Assembly (NCBI GenBank): GCA_905250075.1
Contig: CAJNOP010000200.1
Span: 87,416 to 151,415 of the forward strand
DNA: 64,000 bases
Source: Rotaria sp. Silwood1
Taxonomy: Eukaryota > Rotifera > Eurotatoria > Philodinida > Philodinidae
Direction of reading: 5' to 3'
In this document: positions 38,502-51,638 of the stretch, piece after piece
Position numbering within the stretch: the first letter of the stretch is position 1
How the letters are laid out: the number at the start of each line of letters is the position of its first letter
Notes under the pieces: generated by a model
The model's input: the letters and a program-made list of their open reading frames with translations, nothing else
What the model was told of the DNA's origin: nothing
The model's database searches: none
Position numbers and translations under genes: made by a program

Positions 38502-41411
38502 TTATTTAATTGCTTGTACAACTCCATTGATTTTCTTTGATTTTATTTGACCATCTTCTTCAATTATTTCTGTTATTTGACCATTTTCTTCCACTCTAAA
38601 ATATACTTTGTAAATAATAATAATAATAATAATACTCAAAATTTTTCTTACCGTGTAGTAGTTATACGTCGACCATTAATCATTTTAGTAGATTTAGTTG
38701 TTTTTTTCGATAGTGGTCGAGAACCGCCACTACTAAAAATAAATAATGATAAATATTTTTGACATATATATATATATAGATACAGACCCAAATGATATAT
38801 TAAATGATGAAACAGTTCCCATATTATTTCCTCCAAAATCACCGGCAAATGAATCATGATCGAATAAAGACATTCTCATTGGAGAAAAAAAATTATCGAA
38901 CAAAGTCATTTGCTGTGGTGCACGTCTTGATGTGGAGGAATGCTGATCTCGATTACGACGATGACGTTGTAAATCAGCAAATGGATGCATACCAAAACCT
39001 AAAATAAATAATAATACATTTAATTACATAACATTAATACTTTAATTCATAAATGTTTTAACTATAGATATGTCAAACATTCCCAATCACCTCATGCGCT
39101 ATGCGAGCATCATTTGGGAAAAAAATAAATAAATAGAAAAAAAATGTTTTATTCTTCTGGTATCCTCACCAGAAGGAAAAATATGATGTGGCCACATGTC
39201 TAAAAAAATAAGCAAAAAAAGCAACATATGCAAGCTCGCACTTAATTCACTATAAATCAATTTATTATTTTCAAAACAAAAAAAAGAAAGAGTAACAAAA
39301 CATATTGACTTACCAAAATCATCATCCATGCCAAAATGGGACATGAACTGTTCAAAAATATCGAATGGATTGTGAAAATGAAATGTTCGATTAAGAAAAT
39401 CTTCTGAAAATCCTCCATATACATCGCTAGATGAAAAACCACCACCACCACCACCATGACCGTTTGATAAACCAGCTCGACCCAATTGATCATATTTTCG
39501 ACGTTTATCTTCTGCAATTTATTTTAAAAATCCATTATGTATTAATATCAATTAGTTAAGAGCATGATTAATATAATATAGAGCAGCAGCAACAGCAATA
39601 GTCGTCAATTTTAATTTTTCTACAATTTCCCCGATGTTTTATTTCTACGATTTCCTACCTTTACTCTTTTCTTTGAATACTTGTTTATTATTAATTGCTG
39701 TTCCATTTTTATGATATATATTACGTTTAATAGTTTTCAATGGTGATGTAATTTTCGAGAGATTGTGTAAATTCATATCATCGGAAATTGTTGATGAATG
39801 TTTATTTGATATTTCATTTGATTTATCAATATTTCTCATTGATTTTGTACGACGAAGAGTAGAAGTTGAAGGAACTGAAGAAATTGGACAATGATCAAAT
39901 GTATCATAACTAATAAGTTTAAAATCTTGAAATTGTTTTCCATTCTTTTGTATACATGGAATTTCAAGTAAATCAATTGATTGAACATGATCTGGAATTT
40001 TATGTGCACCCAATGCAACTGCTGATGATTTAATACTTTGTTGACCAAGTAATAAGAGTCTTTCTCGTTCTTTCTTTGATTGAATTGGTTGTGAAATGTT
40101 TTCATCATAAGATATAAATGATTTACGTAAAGGACGAGGAAAAGTTGTTTTTGGAAATTCAATATGATCAACACGATGACGAAAAGATTTTTCTTCTGAT
40201 TTTGGAATCAATATTGGTGGTTGAACAAATTTAGCTCGATTAATTGGTTGTGCACGAATTGGTTGATTTTTAATTGGATTAAAATTATTCAAAGTAGTTG
40301 CACGATAAGCAGCTTCTAATTGTTGTTCAACAAGTTGAGTTAATGCAAATGTATCAAAATATTGTGTTTCATCTACTGGTGTTATTGTTGTTCGTCTATA
40401 ATGATCGTTCAATGTTTGTCGTCGTTTTAAAGAAGGTTTTTTCTTTTGATTTATTTCTTGTTTATTATTTACTTCTTTATTTATCTCTTGTCTATGTATT
40501 TTTGTATTGTGTTGTTGTTGTTGTTGTTCTGGTTGTTGTGAATGATGAACATAATCATGTATTTTAACAAATCGATCGATATCATTAGATAAATTTAAAT
40601 TTGAAAAACGATTTTTTTTTGTTAAATAATCATTATCTTCTGAAATAATATTAAAATGTCGTTTAACAAATTTTAAATTTGAACTATTTTTATCATATTG
40701 AAAATCATAATGAATTGACATATTTATTTCATGAACAACATTTGGATTTAAATCATTTTCATTATCAAATAAGGAAATTTCTTCATAATCATATTGATTT
40801 GTTGGATTTAAAAATGATAATATTGTATCTTGTTCATTATTACTATATTTTCTATATTCTTCATCACAAACTTTTAAAAATTCATCATCAATAATTACTG
40901 CACGAAATAATTCTTCAAGTTCTTCGTTTGTTCTTTCGCTATAAATTATTGATGGACCCAATTGATCATATAAAAATCGTCCACGACCTGTTTATATTTT
41001 CATTAGGGGAAAGAAAAAGAAAAAGAAACGACTACTGCTGATGCTGCTTTTAAAATGCAATAAAAAGCTTAAATTTTCTAAAAAAGAAAAAAAAAAAAAA
41101 AAATTTTTTTCTTTTTCTACTTACTATCAGATAAAACTTCATAAGCTTCAGATATTAATTTAAATTTTTCTTCTGCTTGAGCTTTGTTTGTAAGATTTTT
41201 ATCTGGATGCCACTAAAAAAAATTTGTATTTCAAATATATAATAAACAATTTAACAATGAAAACTTACCTTGAGAGCTAAACGACGATATCTAAAAATAG
41301 AATATAATACTTAATTAAAAGATTATTATCTATAGATATAACATACGCTTTTTTGATTTCATCTTCTGTGGCCGTTTTATCCACCTCAAGTATTTCATAA
41401 AAATCGGCCAT
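38502..41411 (-). CDS. DNAJB6: DNAJB6-like Hsp40 co-chaperone (canonical splice form)
   Basis: Exons 41411-41347, 41290-41269 (22-nt microexon), 41212-41125, 39511-39314, 38998-38788, 38732-38652 and 38595-38502 give 252 aa. The J domain (1-70) starts [10 protein letters not shown] and has YRRLALKWHPDKN with the HPD motif, ending [21 protein letters not shown] Gly-rich stretch and a G/F-S/T region follow, then a C-terminal domain with [19 protein letters not shown] and EEDGQIKS, which is diagnostic of DNAJB6/DNAJB2-8 chaperones that suppress aggregation of polyQ proteins and recruit Hsp70. A large alternative exon lies in the intron after exon 3 (separate entry). A TTTTTAG acceptor-like site lies about 20 nt before the ATG. 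Confidence 0.92.
39645..40987 (-). CDS. Alternative 448-aa exon of the DNAJB gene
   Basis: An acceptor at 40,988 (ATAAACAG) opens an exon in the same phase (1) as canonical exon 4. It begins [12 protein letters not shown], repeating the YDQLG end of the J domain, and then continues for over 430 residues of polar, largely disordered sequence (a polyQ run QQPEQQQQQ, many K/R and [19 protein letters not shown]). It ends in TAG at 39,645. AATAAA follows two bases later, so it can serve as a terminal exon giving a 505-aa isoform. A donor AAAG|GTAGGA at 39,658 would alternatively make it a 1,329-nt in-frame cassette before canonical exon 4. No domain is recognised downstream of YDQLG. Confidence 0.7.
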
Positions 41412-42807
41412 TATTCTTTTTTTTGTCTTACTAAAAATAAAAAAACAACAATGAAATAAAGAAAACAATTATTTACAGAAGTCTTATTCTCAATGCGTCG
41501 TAGTTACTTTTTTTTTCTCATCTAATATACTCTACTGTACATGTCTCTTTTTTTCTTCTTCTCCGAAAGAAAACGAGCCTCGACGAGTCGTATTCATTGG
41601 TTTAACTAACTATGTGCATTATGTATGTAAAGAAAGAACAAAAAAAAGAAAACAAAAGCGACAAGAGATCGACAACGTCTTTTCTTTTTTTTTTTTTGTG
41701 ATGACGTCAAGTCTGACAATGATCATCCTTGTCACAATTGATTGCTCTTCAAATTTACCTTGAATTGTTCGAGAATGATCTTGATAATCAATGAAAAAAA
41801 CCTTCACGCCACAATGATATAATGATTGAGCTGATGAACCTTTTTATTATTAAACAAATCAGTACATTAGATTGTCCAATAAATTATAAATACATACTTA
41901 TTTAAACGTTATTTGTTATAGAAAAACTTACCAGATATATATATACAAAAAAAGAGAGTAGAATTAATCTAAAAATAAATGATATATATAAGAAAAATTC
42001 TATTCATAATGACTATCTTTCGATAAATAGTTTTTCTTATCTTTGTCTCGCCTACTACCGAGTAAGCAACAAAAAAAAACTCGTATTTGGATATTTCTCC
42101 AGATCAGCAACACCGCAAGATCTACATTGTTTGACGTGCTAGACAAGTTAGACCAATTAGTATATAGAATGCCGTCAATCTGGAAAACAAGCCCTAACTT
42201 CTTATTGTTTTGTCTATATAGGAAAGTAGCATGAAATCATTTTCATCCTTCTCGAACAATCAACAAATGTTCGTCATTTACAAACTATTCTGTCGTAATA
42301 TAAATTAATAACAAGGAAGAAGAAGAAAAAAAAAACAAAAACTGACAACTCCTACAACTTTTTTTAATAAATCAAAACAAACATTGACTATACTTGGAAA
42401 AAGAAAAACATTCACGTGTATAACGTAAAAGATTTTTTCATCAAGAAAGATAAAAACTCAAATTCTCGAATATACATTAAAGTCGAAAGAAGACAAAACA
42501 CATACATACTCAATAGTAATTTCTTTTCAACAGCACTTTTTATTTTATTGATCAGAATACTCTTTATTAAGAGAAGAAAAAAAAAAAGGCGGCGAACAAT
42601 AAATGGACGTCAAATACGAAGGACGAATAAATAAATAAAAAAACAGAAAAAGATCAATGAAAATTTTTCATTGGAGAAAACTTTATCCAACAAGAATAAA
42701 TCTACTTGCATCACTGAGTTAATACGAGGAAATACATTCATCATGTGCTTGAGTTATTAGAACGTATCAGCTGTTTTGTCTAGTGATAATATTCATAGTG
42801 TTAAATA
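41412..42807. other. Divergent spacer between DNAJB and FBXO42
   Basis: About 1.4 kb separating two genes transcribed away from each other. It includes a perfect CRE palindrome (41,702) and poly-purine/poly-pyrimidine tracts. An open frame at 42043-42234 (+) shows no motif and is not supported. The promoters of both genes presumably lie here. Confidence 0.45.
41702..41709. promoter_or_regulatory. CRE palindrome upstream of DNAJB
   Basis: A perfect TGACGTCA 291 bp upstream of the DNAJB start, a plausible ATF/CREB/bZIP site. Function is inferred from sequence only. Confidence 0.35.
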
Positions 42808-45757
42808 ATGAACAATAATGATGAAATTTGTATTTATTCAAAATCTATAGAAGATCTACCTGAAGAAATTTTATTACGTATTTTTCGATATCTTTTACCT
42901 TATAAGTAAAGATAAATATTTATCTTTTAAGGAGATCTACTAAATCTTTTTTTTTATTATTTTTATACAGTGATTATGCATCTATTCGACTTGTTTGTCA
43001 ACAATGGGAAAGACTTTGGCGTGTGATTAAAAATTGGCGTATGAAAACATTTCATGATAGTTTATCTTTATCAACATCATCAGTTTCTATTCATTGGCAT
43101 TTAATTGATCCACCAACAAAATTTAATTTAACACCACGTTTTTCACATTCTGTTTGTTATGTTGATTCAAAACGAATGTTATATGTATTTGGTGGTAATC
43201 GAAATATGGCAACATCACTTAATGATTTTTGGCGTTTAAATTTATCAACACGAAGGTTTTATTTTAAATTTGATTTTTTTTTTGATTTTTTTTTTAAATT
43301 TTTAGTTGGGAAAGAATTTTAGCAACAGGATGTTATCCACCACCAAAATGTTCATCAACATTTATTGATGATGAACAAGGAAATTTATTATTATTTGGTG
43401 GTCGTTCAATGATTTATATTGATGATATACATATGCGTGAACAACTTCATAATGAACTTCATTCATATTCATTAGAAAAAAATTCTTGGAATTTACATGT
43501 AAATTTAAATGAACCTGGACCTATTTGTGATCATAGTGCATCAATTATTAATATTAATAATCAAAAACGAATGATTATTTTTGGTGGATCTATGATAATA
43601 AATGATCAAAATCAACAATCAACACCTCAAAGAACAAATGATTTATGGCAATGGACAGATATTCATACAAATATTTGGACAATGATTCATGTTAATGGAA
43701 CTAAACCAGAACCAAGAAAAGGTTATTTAACAATATATATATATATATATGTGTTATGAGCAAAATTGAAATTCAGTCAAATTTGAAACTTGCCTAGTCG
43801 AAATTGAAATTTTAATTTTGACTGGGCAAATTTCAAATTTGACTGAATTTCAATTTTGCCCATAACATATATATATATTTAGAAATACAAACCTTGTGTA
43901 ATAGCGATGCAGTTGTTAATCACCGAAAGACTTATTTTATCTGTTTTTCGACTTGACCAATCGTTTTACTTAATCATACAAAAAATGTGATAAGGAAGTA
44001 ATTTGTATATATGACAACTAGACGTTATTTATATGCAGTGTGTGATCGTATACTAACAATGCTTGTCACAGTTTATGACCTTCTTATATTTACGTTTGTC
44101 ACGGTTTGTAATGACCTCTAACTGATATCTGTCATGATTTGTAATGACCTTCAACTGATGTTTGTCATGGTCTGTTGGAAGAGGATAGTGAAAAGTCTAA
44201 ATTTTTACACCTATACATCAATATTACTTTTAGATTATGTTTTATACAAACACTTAGAGCATATTATAAATAGCAGCAAAGGTACTTGAATACCGTAAAG
44301 AAACTTTCACTTAATATTGACTTATTGTAAAGTTTTGCTTGATATTTTTCATAATTCTTCAACTAGTTTCATAATAATAGAATTTCGATAAGAGTTGTTG
44401 ATTATGATATGTGGCAATAATACTGAATCCGTACATTTTGAATTAGTTCTAATAGAACTAAGATAGAAAGTGATGAGTCTTCACCTTTAGAAAGAAAAAA
44501 TAAAGATGTATTAAATTATCGATTTGAATTTTTTTATTTAGTTTTGTTTTCAATCGACCTTTCTTGAAATAAATCTATTTTTAGAAATGTTTATAATGAA
44601 TTTTGAAATTATCAAATGAGAATTCAAATTTCTTATTAGATTTTATCATTTAGAAGTTAAATAAATATTCTATTTGAAATTCAAAGTTGATTTTCTTTTA
44701 AACAATCATTTTATACCTTTTTTCCTTTCGTAACAAAAAGAAAGTCACAGTTTTAGAAAATCGTTGAAAAACTATTGAAAAAAATCAATCATATCTATGA
44801 TTCGATGTATCTTTATATTCTCTTTCTATTTTTGAAAAGCCGTTCATCTTATCAAATATATATTCAAAATACTTTTAAGTATTATGATTACATATCCTAA
44901 TAAATCTAGAAGTTTATTCTTTCCTATCATTTATATAGAGTAAGAAAATTTTGCTTAATGATTCTATACAATATAGAATTCTATTCATTCTTACTTTTTC
45001 GTATATAAAATAAATATTTTCTTATTTTTTGTTTTTTCTATTAGGTCATTCACAATTTACATTAAATTCTCAAAATATTTTAATTGTTGGAGGTTCATCT
45101 TTAACTTGTGTTTGTCGTGATGTATGGATTTTTTCATTTCAAACAAATCAATGGACACAAATAACAGTTAATAATCAATATCCAAATGATTTTGCACCAA
45201 ATAATGATGATTTATCTTATTTACCATTTTGTATGGTATCATCATCAAATATATTAATAACATTTGGTCGATTAAAACGACATCCAACTGAAAATGAACG
45301 TCATACATATAGTCAATATGATTTTTCTCATTGTGATAAAAAATCTCGTGAAGATTTATCAACATCATCTCTTCCAAGTAGTTCAAGTGATGAAAATGAT
45401 GAAACAAATCGTTATTCAATAATACCTAAACGAACACAATTACCATTAATTACTTATAAATATACTATGATGGATATATCAACAGGTTTTCAAATGTATC
45501 GACTTGATTTATCAAATATATTTTCATCAAATCCATCTGTAACATGGTTACCATCAAAATGTACAAATGTATTTGGTAGTCCATCACGTTCATCACTTTA
45601 TTATTCATTAATATATGCTCGAAGTGAACTTATTCTTTTTGGTGGTATAGAAAAAAAAAAATTATATTTACGAAAACATTTCTTAGAAAAAGATAATCAA
45701 TTTCAATCGATATCAGGAACACTTGCTTTTATTACAATATCAAATATTGCTCTTTAG
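42808..45757 (+). CDS. FBXO42: FBXO42-like F-box and Kelch-repeat protein
   Basis: Exons 42808-42905, 42971-43255, 43306-43721 and 45045-45757 give 503 aa. The F-box is at 12-55 (SIEDLPEEILLRIFRYLLP...LVCQQWERLW). Kelch repeats follow: RFSHSVCYVD...YVFGGNRN...NDFWRLNL, LLLFGGRS, DHSASIININ...IIFGGS, and GHSQFTLNSQNILIVGG...DVWIFS. The C-terminal part (YRLDLS...ELILFGGIEKKKLYLRK) aligns with the end of human FBXO42, while the long Ser/Pro middle of the human protein is short here. FBXO42 is the substrate receptor of an SCF (SKP1-CUL1) ubiquitin ligase. Donors after exons 2 and 3 (GTTTTA, GTTATT) are weak, but only they keep the frame. GABARAP begins 35 bp after the stop. Confidence 0.92.
43753..43866. 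repeat. 114-bp near-perfect palindrome in FBXO42 intron 3
   Basis: Two arms of about 57 bp (43,753-43,809 and 43,810-43,866) are close reverse complements with almost no loop. Each starts GTTATGRGCAAAATTGAAAT and continues TCAGTCAAATTTGAAA. It sits inside a (TA)n run, as would a TA-targeting MITE. No coding capacity. Confidence 0.8.
44063..44178. repeat. 33-bp tandem repeat, about 3.5 copies
   Basis: Units starting at 44,063, 44,096, 44,129 and 44,162 share (T/C)TGTCAYRRTTTGTAATGACC followed by a TYAACTGAT-type tail; the period is exactly 33 bp. The repeat is diverged and lies in FBXO42 intron 3. Confidence 0.75.
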
Positions 45758-45782
45758 ATTTTATTTATTTCATTAAAATTCT

Positions 45783-45792
45783 AGATATAAAT

Positions 45793-45795
<3 letters not shown>
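45783..45795 (+). promoter_or_regulatory. Acceptor-like site in the 35-bp FBXO42-GABARAP gap
   Basis: The intercistronic sequence is ATTTTATTTATTTCATTAAA, then ATTCTAG and ATATAAAT before the GABARAP ATG. A pyrimidine-containing tract and AG at 45,783-45,784 lie 8 nt before the start. There is too little room for a separate promoter and poly(A) site, so trans-splicing from a shared transcript is the simplest reading. Confidence 0.6.
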
Positions 45796-47183
<1,388 letters not shown>

Positions 47184-48679
47184 TCTAATTATCAACAACG
47201 ATCTAAACATGTACATTAAACATATTTCTTCTTTTCGACAATGATACTTTAAACAGAATATAGCCGGTAGAAGTTATTCTTTTTCTTGTCTATATTTATC
47301 TTCCTTTGAACATTGTATTATTTATTTTTTCTTTATTCTCCTGATTGAAATATATTTATCTGAAATCATTAGTTTATAGAATATACTATAGACTTATATG
47401 CTAGTTAGATATGAACATAGTTATTTTGATTTGATTTATAAACTTCTAAGTAGTAACACATTTGAGAATAAATATGATAGTTAAACGGTAGTATATTTTA
47501 AAGTTTTCTAAATAAACGAAAAAAATTTTTTCAAATAGAAATTTTTTTTTATCCTAAAATAACAAGAGAATGTTTCTACCATTGAGTATAATAATAACAT
47601 TAAAGAAAAAAACAGATTTATATTTCCATGTAAACTATACATTATTAAGAATCAAATAAAGACATATGTAGAAACGAAATATTTTTTAAGAATTTTCTAA
47701 TATATAACGACATATCAATACTAAACATAATTATAAATCTCTCATATTAATGAATAAATTGAGAATTTTTATTTAAAAATACTCAATAAAATAGGAGTTT
47801 TCATCATGTCTGAGTGAATTTGGAAAAGGCTGAATACTAAACAATTGAACATGTTGAAGTTAACATGATGTAAGTAAACAAAAAACAATATAAACATGAA
47901 ACAAACAATGCTTCTGTAAATATTGTCCATGTAAGAAAAAAAAACACTAAATACCTTGCTGTCTGAAACTTTATCCATATCTGATAGAAAATGAAAAGAA
48001 ATAACGTGAAGCAACAGAAATTCCAAGCCAGAAATAACCATAGGAACAAAAGGCAAATGTGACGGAATTATTTCCAACATGAAATTGAAATCAACCAGTA
48101 AATAGTTGAATTAATCATCCATAAAAATATATTTATTTCGTATAATACATTTGATATTGCAAGATCGAGTTGTCTCTTCTCGAGATAATGATTCTTGCAT
48201 GTCCTATGTATCTGTGCAATCAAAAGTAGAAGTTTGCCCTTCTGAAGTTTACAACCACTTCTACACCACAGAAAATCTGGATAATATAATACAAACAATT
48301 CATGAATTCTACACTGAAATAAATGAACAATCAAAAAAACTTAATTTGAAAATAAAACGGATCAGAAATGAACGACAGTTGACAGTATACGTCTAATAAA
48401 TATGAATAGATCTTGTGTTAATATCAATGCTTTCGATTAAAATCTAGTGAATTTTCAGCTAATCTTTTTTATTTCTTTATCATAATCAATGAAAATACAC
48501 CAAACACTTCATGAAAAGTGTTTATGAATTCGAAGATTTAAAAAAAAAAAGAACTTCTCATTGTCTTAGCTTGTGTTACTTTGATAAAATGGACATGCTT
48601 TTATTATCATATTTGTTGTGTATATCTACCTGATAACACTTGTCATTAGAAACATTCACGTTTGTTTTTTGACTTGAAA
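47184..48679. other. Spacer
   Basis: AT-rich, with several short overlapping open frames. One at 48,151-48,396 (+, 81 codons, no ATG start) has a less biased composition (EVCPSEVYNHFYTTENLD...) and could be a gene fragment. No motif, splice partner or homologue is recognised, so it is left unannotated. Confidence 0.35.
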
Positions 48680-51638
48680 ATGCATATATTTACTTATTGT
48701 ATCTCATTGTTATATATGATTAATTTAACATTGTGTGCATTTTCAATTTATGTTGTTCCATCTTCATTAGAAACAAGTCGAAAAGATGGTTCATTAGAAT
48801 ATCCATTTTCAACAATTGAACAGGCTCGTGATTATCTTCGTACAATTATTCGATTATCATATAGACGTGTAGCTCTTTATCCTACTTATCATTTTGTAAA
48901 AAATCATACATTGATATTTGATGAACGTGATCATTTAACAATTTATACAACAATGACATATGAGGAACGAAATAAAATTCAATTATTAAGAAAAAATTCT
49001 TTGATTGAATTAGATTTTCCAATAATTAGTGGAGGTATTCGTTTAACGAACTGGACTAATAATAAAGGAGTAAGTATACAGAAATATTTTATGAATAAGA
49101 ATAATTTTTCTCTTCTGTAAAGATTTGGAATATTGTTGTTCCTAGTTCTTTACCTGCAGTAACTCAATTATTTGTTAATGGTCATCGTGCTATACGTAGT
49201 CGTTTACCTGAAACAGGTTATTTTACTTATGAAAAAGGACTTGATAATCGTACACATCTTGCCTATCAAGGTTTTATTTATCGTGAAAATCAATTTAATA
49301 ATATAACACTTAGTTCAACATCAATAACTGAATTTATTATTTATCATTCATTGACAACATCACGTCATTATTTTTCTAAGATATATTCACAAAATCGTAC
49401 TATAATATTTTCTAATCCATGTCTATCAGTTATTGGTAATACATCAATTAGTAAACAATCAGGTCAACGTTTTCATCTTGAAAATGTTCATGAAGGAATG
49501 TTAATTCAAGAAGGTTCATATTATTTCGATTCAGAAACACAAATTTTGTATTATCATCCACGAAAAAATGAAAGTCTACAAACAACAATTATTATATTAC
49601 CAATTTTTGAAACAATTATATCAATTATAAATGTTCATCAAATGGAATGGAATTCCATTGGAATTGAACATAGTGCATGGATGATGTCCATTATTAATAG
49701 AAGTATTCCGATCGATGGACGAGCAGCTGCTGATTATTTAGATAAATCAATAGTTACTGTTTATTTACGTAATTCAAGTGAAATTAAATTCAATAATATA
49801 AAAATTGCACATACAGCCGGTTATGCAATACAAATAGATCGACAATGTAAACAAATTACTATTGAAAATAGTCGAATGTATGATTTAGGAGCTGGTGGTG
49901 TGAGAATAGGTATAGGAACAAAGAACGAAAATGAATATCAAGAACTGATAGAAAATATTATTATCAGAAATTGTACATTGTATGATGGTGGTCATCTGTT
50001 TCCAATGGGTGTCGGAATACTTGTACAACGTGCAACAATGAATATTTTAATAACACAAAATACTTTCTATCAATTTTTCTATACCGCTATTCAAATAGGT
50101 TGGTCATGGTAAGTTGTATTTCTTTAACTCAAAATATTTTCACTATATATTCATCATTACTTTTCACATTTCTTGATCAAAAATGTTGATGGACTGATCT
50201 CTTTTAATTCAATCCACTTGACTCGTATTTCTTAAACAGATCAGATTTCTGACGAGTCACAAGCTTACTGACGAAGTATTTTCATGATTTACCAGTTTAA
50301 CGAATCATGTTTTCCTTTGAAGTATACCTGCAGGTTCAACTAGTTTACAAACAGATAATTATTTACGTTCACTATTCATACAATTTCTTCATTCCTTCAC
50401 TGATTTAGTTGCTTTTACTATGTTTTCCATTCTTCAGTACCTAGATTCTCTCTATCATTTTTCTCACTATATCTTCGTTCTAGTCATGTAGGGTGTGGGG
50501 TGTGGGTGTGGACCCTCTCTTAGATGCACCGAACCAAAAATCTACATCTGTACCAATAACCAACTTTGTTGAATCATATGTCACTAGTTCGTTAAATATA
50601 AAAATAGTTGTATCTGGTAAATTAATATTGAATATATGAGCATATGCTATTACTTTCACTGTTTGTTATGGAGAAGTTTAATTGAAATTTTGTAATATTT
50701 ATGTATATGCTCAGAAATGGAAGATAATATTCTACTGATAAAAATCTTAGTGTTACAAATAATTAAAAAACGAATGTATGAATAAAAATGTTAATGAATA
50801 CTAATAAAATTTGAATGAACCCGTCAGTTAGTCCTTGAGAAGTTAATGACTGTTTAACTCATAAAGCAACTCACGAGTTGCGTAAAAAAAAGCCGACCAT
50901 CAACATCTCTACTCTCGATTTTTTTTTAGGAGTTATGACGAAAGTTCATGTTATAATCATACAATATCTTATAATTATATTCATCATATTGGACAATATC
51001 TATTAAGTGACCTTGCTGGTATTTACACATGCGGTCTTTTAAATGGAACATTAATTACAAATAATGTTTTACATGACATTTATGGATATTTTCTATTGGA
51101 CTGGGGTCTTTATTTAGCTGATGGAACTTCACAATTGATGATAACAAATACCATTGTTTATAATACAGGTTCAGCTGCTTTTACTATGATTTATGGTTTC
51201 AATAATACATTTCAAAATAATATTCTTGCTCGATCAAGTAATGAAAGTGATGGTGCTCTTTCATTATATCGTCGTGAATCACCTAATCATTTATCATTTA
51301 CTTTTCGACATAATATTATTTATGATAATGTTAATGAAAGTGGACGTTGGATATTTCAAGTTCAAGCACCTGATCCATTTTCAGCACCTTTTGTCATTAT
51401 GGATTATAATTGTTATTTTAATATATATGGAAATATGATGATTTTCGGTCTTGGAAGACTTGTTTTTAGTGAATGGCAAGAAACAAATCATGATATAAAT
51501 AGTTATATAACAGATCCACTGTTTATTCATGCTGAAAGTCAATGTAATTTTTTTAATGTTAGTATTAATAGTCCAGCTGTCAAAAATTTAGGTTTTAAAC
51601 CAATTAAACAATTGTTTCAATGGAAACCTGGATGTTAA
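48680..51638 (+). CDS. Secreted right-handed parallel beta-helix protein (GH141-like)
   Basis: Exons 48680-49069, 49123-50108 and 50930-51638 give 694 aa. The signal peptide is residues 1-22 or so (MHIFTYCISLLYMINLTLC). Next comes YVVPSS...GSLEYPFSTIEQARDYLR, then VISGG-type (PIISGGIRLTNW), QLFVNGHRAIRSRLP, and a long beta-helix with IAHTAGYAIQI, YDLGAGGVRIG, DGGHLFPMGVGILV, YTAIQIGWSW, SDLAGIYTCG, DWGLYLADG and LSFTFRHNIIY. This order is what I know from bacterial right-handed beta-helix glycosidases of GH141 type and related pectin-lyase-fold enzymes. The likely role is digestion of plant or algal polysaccharide outside the cell. Spliced introns show it is resident in a eukaryotic genome. 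The enzyme class is inferred from resemblance, not from known catalytic residues. Confidence 0.8.
50491..50512 (+). repeat. Interstitial TGTGGG telomere-like repeats
   Basis: GGGTGTGGGGTGTGGGTGTGG: about three and a half units of TGTGGG (one with an extra G) in intron 2 of the beta-helix gene. TGTGGG is reported as the bdelloid rotifer telomere repeat. It is short, so chance or simple slippage remains possible. Confidence 0.5.

Noticed and set aside
39169..39199. Possible microexon ([14 protein letters not shown]) between DNAJB exons 4 and 5
   Set aside because: It has an AG and a GTGAGG border, but its 31 nt break the phase between exons 4 and 5, which join in frame without it.
48151..48396. 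81-codon frame with fairly balanced composition
   Set aside because: No ATG start, no splice partners and no recognised homology; kept only as a remark in the spacer entry.
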